Source of the DNA: Coriobacteriaceae bacterium AM113-163
GTDB lineage: Bacteria; Actinomycetota; Coriobacteriia; Coriobacteriales; Coriobacteriaceae
DNA length: 56,090 nt
Assembly: GCA_027673765.1 (NCBI GenBank)
Contig: JAQDWB010000015.1
Location: 1 to 56,090, forward strand
Direction: 5' to 3'
The notes beneath the pieces are model-generated. The model searched no databases. It saw only the letters and a list, made by a program, of their open reading frames with translations, and had not been told where the DNA came from. Every line of letters starts with the position of its first letter. Positions within the stretch are counted from its first letter, which is position 1. Positions 55,601-56,090 of this stretch are shown in pieces. A program made the translations under genes and the position numbers.

Positions 55601-55892
55601 GCTCAAGGCGAGCTTCCTGAATACGCTCGGCGTAGGTGAGCATAAGCTGAGCGTGGTTTCGAGCACGGGCACGGCCGAGACGACCTTTACGGTCGCCGAG
55701 GCTGCCAAGCCCGCTCCTGGCCAGACCACCACTACCACCACCACTACGACTGCGACATCCAAGCCTAAGAAGAAGGACGGCAAGTCCGCCCTGCCTGCGT
55801 CCGGCGATAGCGCGTACGTTATGGCTGGCGCCGTGCTTGCTGCCGGCGTAGCGGCTCTGCTGTTGGCTTTGGTCGTGAAGCGTCGCTCCTAG
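49692..55892 (+). CDS. Giant sortase-anchored surface protein with beta-helix and tandem Cys-rich/MBG modules
   Basis: The 2066-residue protein has a signal peptide (about 1-36: basic start, LAACVLAAALALGG, ending TVAEA), a right-handed beta-helix region (about 40-420, with pectate-lyase-like ladders such as VTLNGCKFENNYQSM), then repeated modules. Each module has a HW-x-C-x-CG / KC-x2-CG finger-like unit (about 922-985, 1399-1463, 1859-1913), an Ig-like unit starting GYS-x-x-YDG, an MBG-type unit (VTVRPKDTSKVYGYDDP; ITVTAQDASKTYGEADP) and two more beta units. The module period is about 460-477 residues. A Thr-rich spacer and LPASG (residue 2034) plus membrane helix and KRRS tail form a sortase signal. 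GGGAG lies 8 nt before the ATG. The first 1.4 kb is visibly more AT-rich than the rest, hinting at a separate origin. Binding target unknown. Confidence 0.85.
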   Translation: MKGKKMGMRRLAACVLAAALALGGAATTLATPTVAEAYPQGATFPIRSKDDLSYYDKNKPVVLEAGKDYVLTGQVDIDYYKVQGGTAENPTRLYFSNDRYLGGPLTDMRNKTYYRRPLFVVTGGYVEFIGDSGAATKVVCNGKTFLGDSDEWNVADKPNTGQKLSLTVKDLTLVSNLDRECDRAILLYGTMGRGETASFTNVNVSNWNCVKNGRSSYSNDKSTYTASPAPVTIRGSHVAVDATFTNCTFSNNADDCVGALSVVGRNAKPRVTLNGCKFENNYQSMIACDYLKVEDNHVHSGNIVVRNADLSVKNCSIRSKPSAGTTSWNGPCEYMYFDYKMHMTSGIAVAKDASCTIESSTIDDSYVSPYYSDYGQRLDIQDSQRCAIYALGSVTLAGNTKVTTTKAKGIDASDVGSYGKVHVDKSFTGEAVLSVDDTKFDPESNKQYYYYEYVNLGTSDLSQEDLASRLKFANADLAYDVTDGKVKVIHRKHEHEWTYSANKDGYSIAATCNGQYEASHCVYSRDGETISLMSSKSGDLSFTYNGKQRDAVLATTKPSQKDNAVAQGKVKIVSARFYWGVDDNNPQGIEMEGSQPCDAGTYRVVATVAIEGQSDVTLERVFKINPASLAEKDSNRKNLCKVEIIGYDKLKDNVRFSNGDVLNDVPSYKWTGEEITPRIKVTYKLGDEWIELKEGVDFERFAWNESVSEKDPGAYRSQAWGLGNFAYGKFFYWSIFGTQFENVQAKGFDGTYDGKAYSPSVTVDNAPEGMQIEYSVDGGLLYEDRIPSYTNVTRDVYDNVCAETIKYRITAPDYVPVEGELKIKIAPAEQAAPKDVKTTAATGHALADGSIDGIDNTYEWKAEVASDYQRIAEGETSVKGLAAGKYSVRLKADRNHNASEALTVEVKDGPKKADGSGWKHDDAEHWNTCTCGKEDVDRARHDFEWVVDQDATADKPGSKHERCKTCGYERESIEIPAFGITGYSDIYDGEKHGVTVNAETVASIQYREKGEKKWSDESPFICDAGSKTVEFKATLTSGDICEGEVVLKVDPRPVTVRPKDTSKVYGYDDPDFELEAVEGTILKGHPLSWLKIHREAGENVDTYTLAIEESKVGDKWDKIQRANYAPTLQTGTFEITPRQLGIGWKIGSYTYNGKPQGPKVTVSNVAEGDEGKVSYEVENATGIDAGSYLAKVTGLAGDPEVIKNYALPTENLEYTYTIYKAEQEKPQGLKATAETIRGKCDGKIKGAHGGVAYRLFRTEAGDADGETMVSEDGKIENLAAGDYQVWYAETKNYMPSAPVEVHVDNGKYLWVTLSSENDAYSIDWHSPNRLQWHESVEFSVKISDGYYAGDDFVVKANGVVLEKGEDGKFVLSNVEEKTTITVEGVRKHEAVSDEWLSDDDTHWHQCACGGKIDEAEHDFEWVVVKAPTATEKGSKQQKCKVCGHKLAEVEIPAAAIVGYSGEYDGDYHTVDATSLPEGATAQYSTDGENWSPKAPEIRDVGKLTVAYKVTIDGATAEGKVELEVKPCAITVTAQDASKTYGEADPVFTWAITSGKLVEGESLQGIEIEREGDDSVREGGYTLHLTQDKDANPNYNITFVDGVLTIKQRLLAATWGTSEFVYDGREHCPEATLANVVDDDDLGATVEGSQTEVGASYMATLTALTGKAAGNYALPTDGLTCKFSIKNAAQGAPVVQAEAETVSGKRDGKIVGVNATMEWRAKDAAEYQAVDEGVTELNELAAGTYEVRYQAKANYDASSATEVTVAAGPKLVVTLPSNQVGYALTSTATELDWHGTATLTMSIDSAYFAGKGYAVKVDGKAIELSDKGTYELKDVEGDVNVTVEGVLKHEPDGSGWAHDAKNHWHVCRCGEVIDKAEHTFEWVVDKPATVEAKGKKHQECAVCREKGKTEEIAILKPEITDGKGQTMVVEAAKDLTFRSSAPLEFFQKVLVDDKEVAAENYELTKGSTIVTLKASFLNTLGVGEHKLSVVSSTGTAETTFTVAEAAKPAPGQTTTTTTTTTATSKPKKKDGKSALPASGDSAYVMAGAVLAAGVAALLLALVVKRRS

Positions 55893-55909
55893 TCGCGCGA
55901 CAGCTCCCG

Positions 55910-55943
55910 ACGGGCCCGGATCTCGCCATCCGGGCCCGTTTTC
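55910..55943 (+). terminator. Intrinsic terminator after the adhesin gene
   Basis: ACGGGCCCGGAT (55910-55921) and ATCCGGGCCCGT (55928-55939) form a 12-bp stem followed by TTTT. I see no gene in the remaining 147 bases of the window. Confidence 0.88.
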
Positions 55944-56090
55944 CAGGGCCACCTGGAAGCCGGTGGGCAAAAAAGTCCAAATATGAGTACTGTCACCATA
56001 TTAGTAGCAGCCAAATGGCCCCAAAATTCCGTTCGTTGGGCCAAAACAGCGGTGGCGCGCGCAGACGTGGTGTAAGAGCGTCCCGAGGTC

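Noticed and set aside
51246..55970. Two long minus-strand open frames (about 780 codons each) inside the adhesin gene
   Set aside because: They lie fully opposite the repeat modules, have biased Leu/Arg/Val composition and no ribosome site or motif.

Overview
The window looks like chromosomal DNA of a gut Actinobacterium of the class Coriobacteriia, most likely Collinsella. This is inferred from the high GC content, GC-rich third codon positions, PTS-based glycoside use, LuxS, a nickel-hydrogenase maturation cluster, very large sortase-type surface proteins, and many short hairpin repeats between genes. I see no rRNA, tRNA, transposase, integrase or CRISPR array.

Layout. 0.2-2.5 kb: an O-acyltransferase. 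2.6-10.9 kb: ribokinase and nucleoside hydrolase, then a LacI regulator, a sugar isomerase, a two-subunit transketolase and an FGGY kinase. 11-16 kb: luxS, a DUF4867-type protein, a 6-phospho-beta-glucosidase and a DUF1593-type protein. 16.2-21 kb: an esterase divergent from a PTS EIIBC permease and a GH140 (apiosidase-type) hydrolase. 21-26 kb: MgtA, PyrE and an HTH/superoxide-reductase fusion. 26-33 kb: RpiR regulator, GH106-like hydrolase, AraC regulator, a second 6-phospho-beta-glucosidase and EIIA. 33-40 kb: a lipoprotein, a HAD phosphatase, and a cobalamin riboswitch in front of a 1504-residue surface protein with an alpha/alpha-toroid domain. 40-46 kb: hypE, hypD, hypC, hypF, nikR and a small gene. 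46-56 kb: thioredoxin, an unknown gene, an AgrC/AgrA-like two-component pair, and a 2066-residue LPASG-anchored surface protein.

How the genes may work together. The strongest theme is plant glycoside use. The isomerase, FGGY kinase and split transketolase match the enzyme set of the non-oxidative D-apiose pathway (D-apiose to D-apulose to D-apulose 4-phosphate, then transketolase). A cytoplasmic GH140 protein, the family founded on apiosidase, lies in the same window beside a beta-glucoside-type PTS permease. TAAACA/TGTTTA inverted repeats precede the lacI gene, the isomerase operon, the esterase and the PTS gene, so one LacI-type regulon is plausible. Apiosyl-glucosides such as apiin are therefore reasonable substrates; this is inference.

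Other notable items are a pair of about 140-nt elements whose three helices are preserved by compensatory changes (25075-25213 and 33939-34079), and several families of intergenic hairpins in which the loop is constant in length and sequence while the stem word changes. In one family the loop is always 13 nt around GGGGAC.
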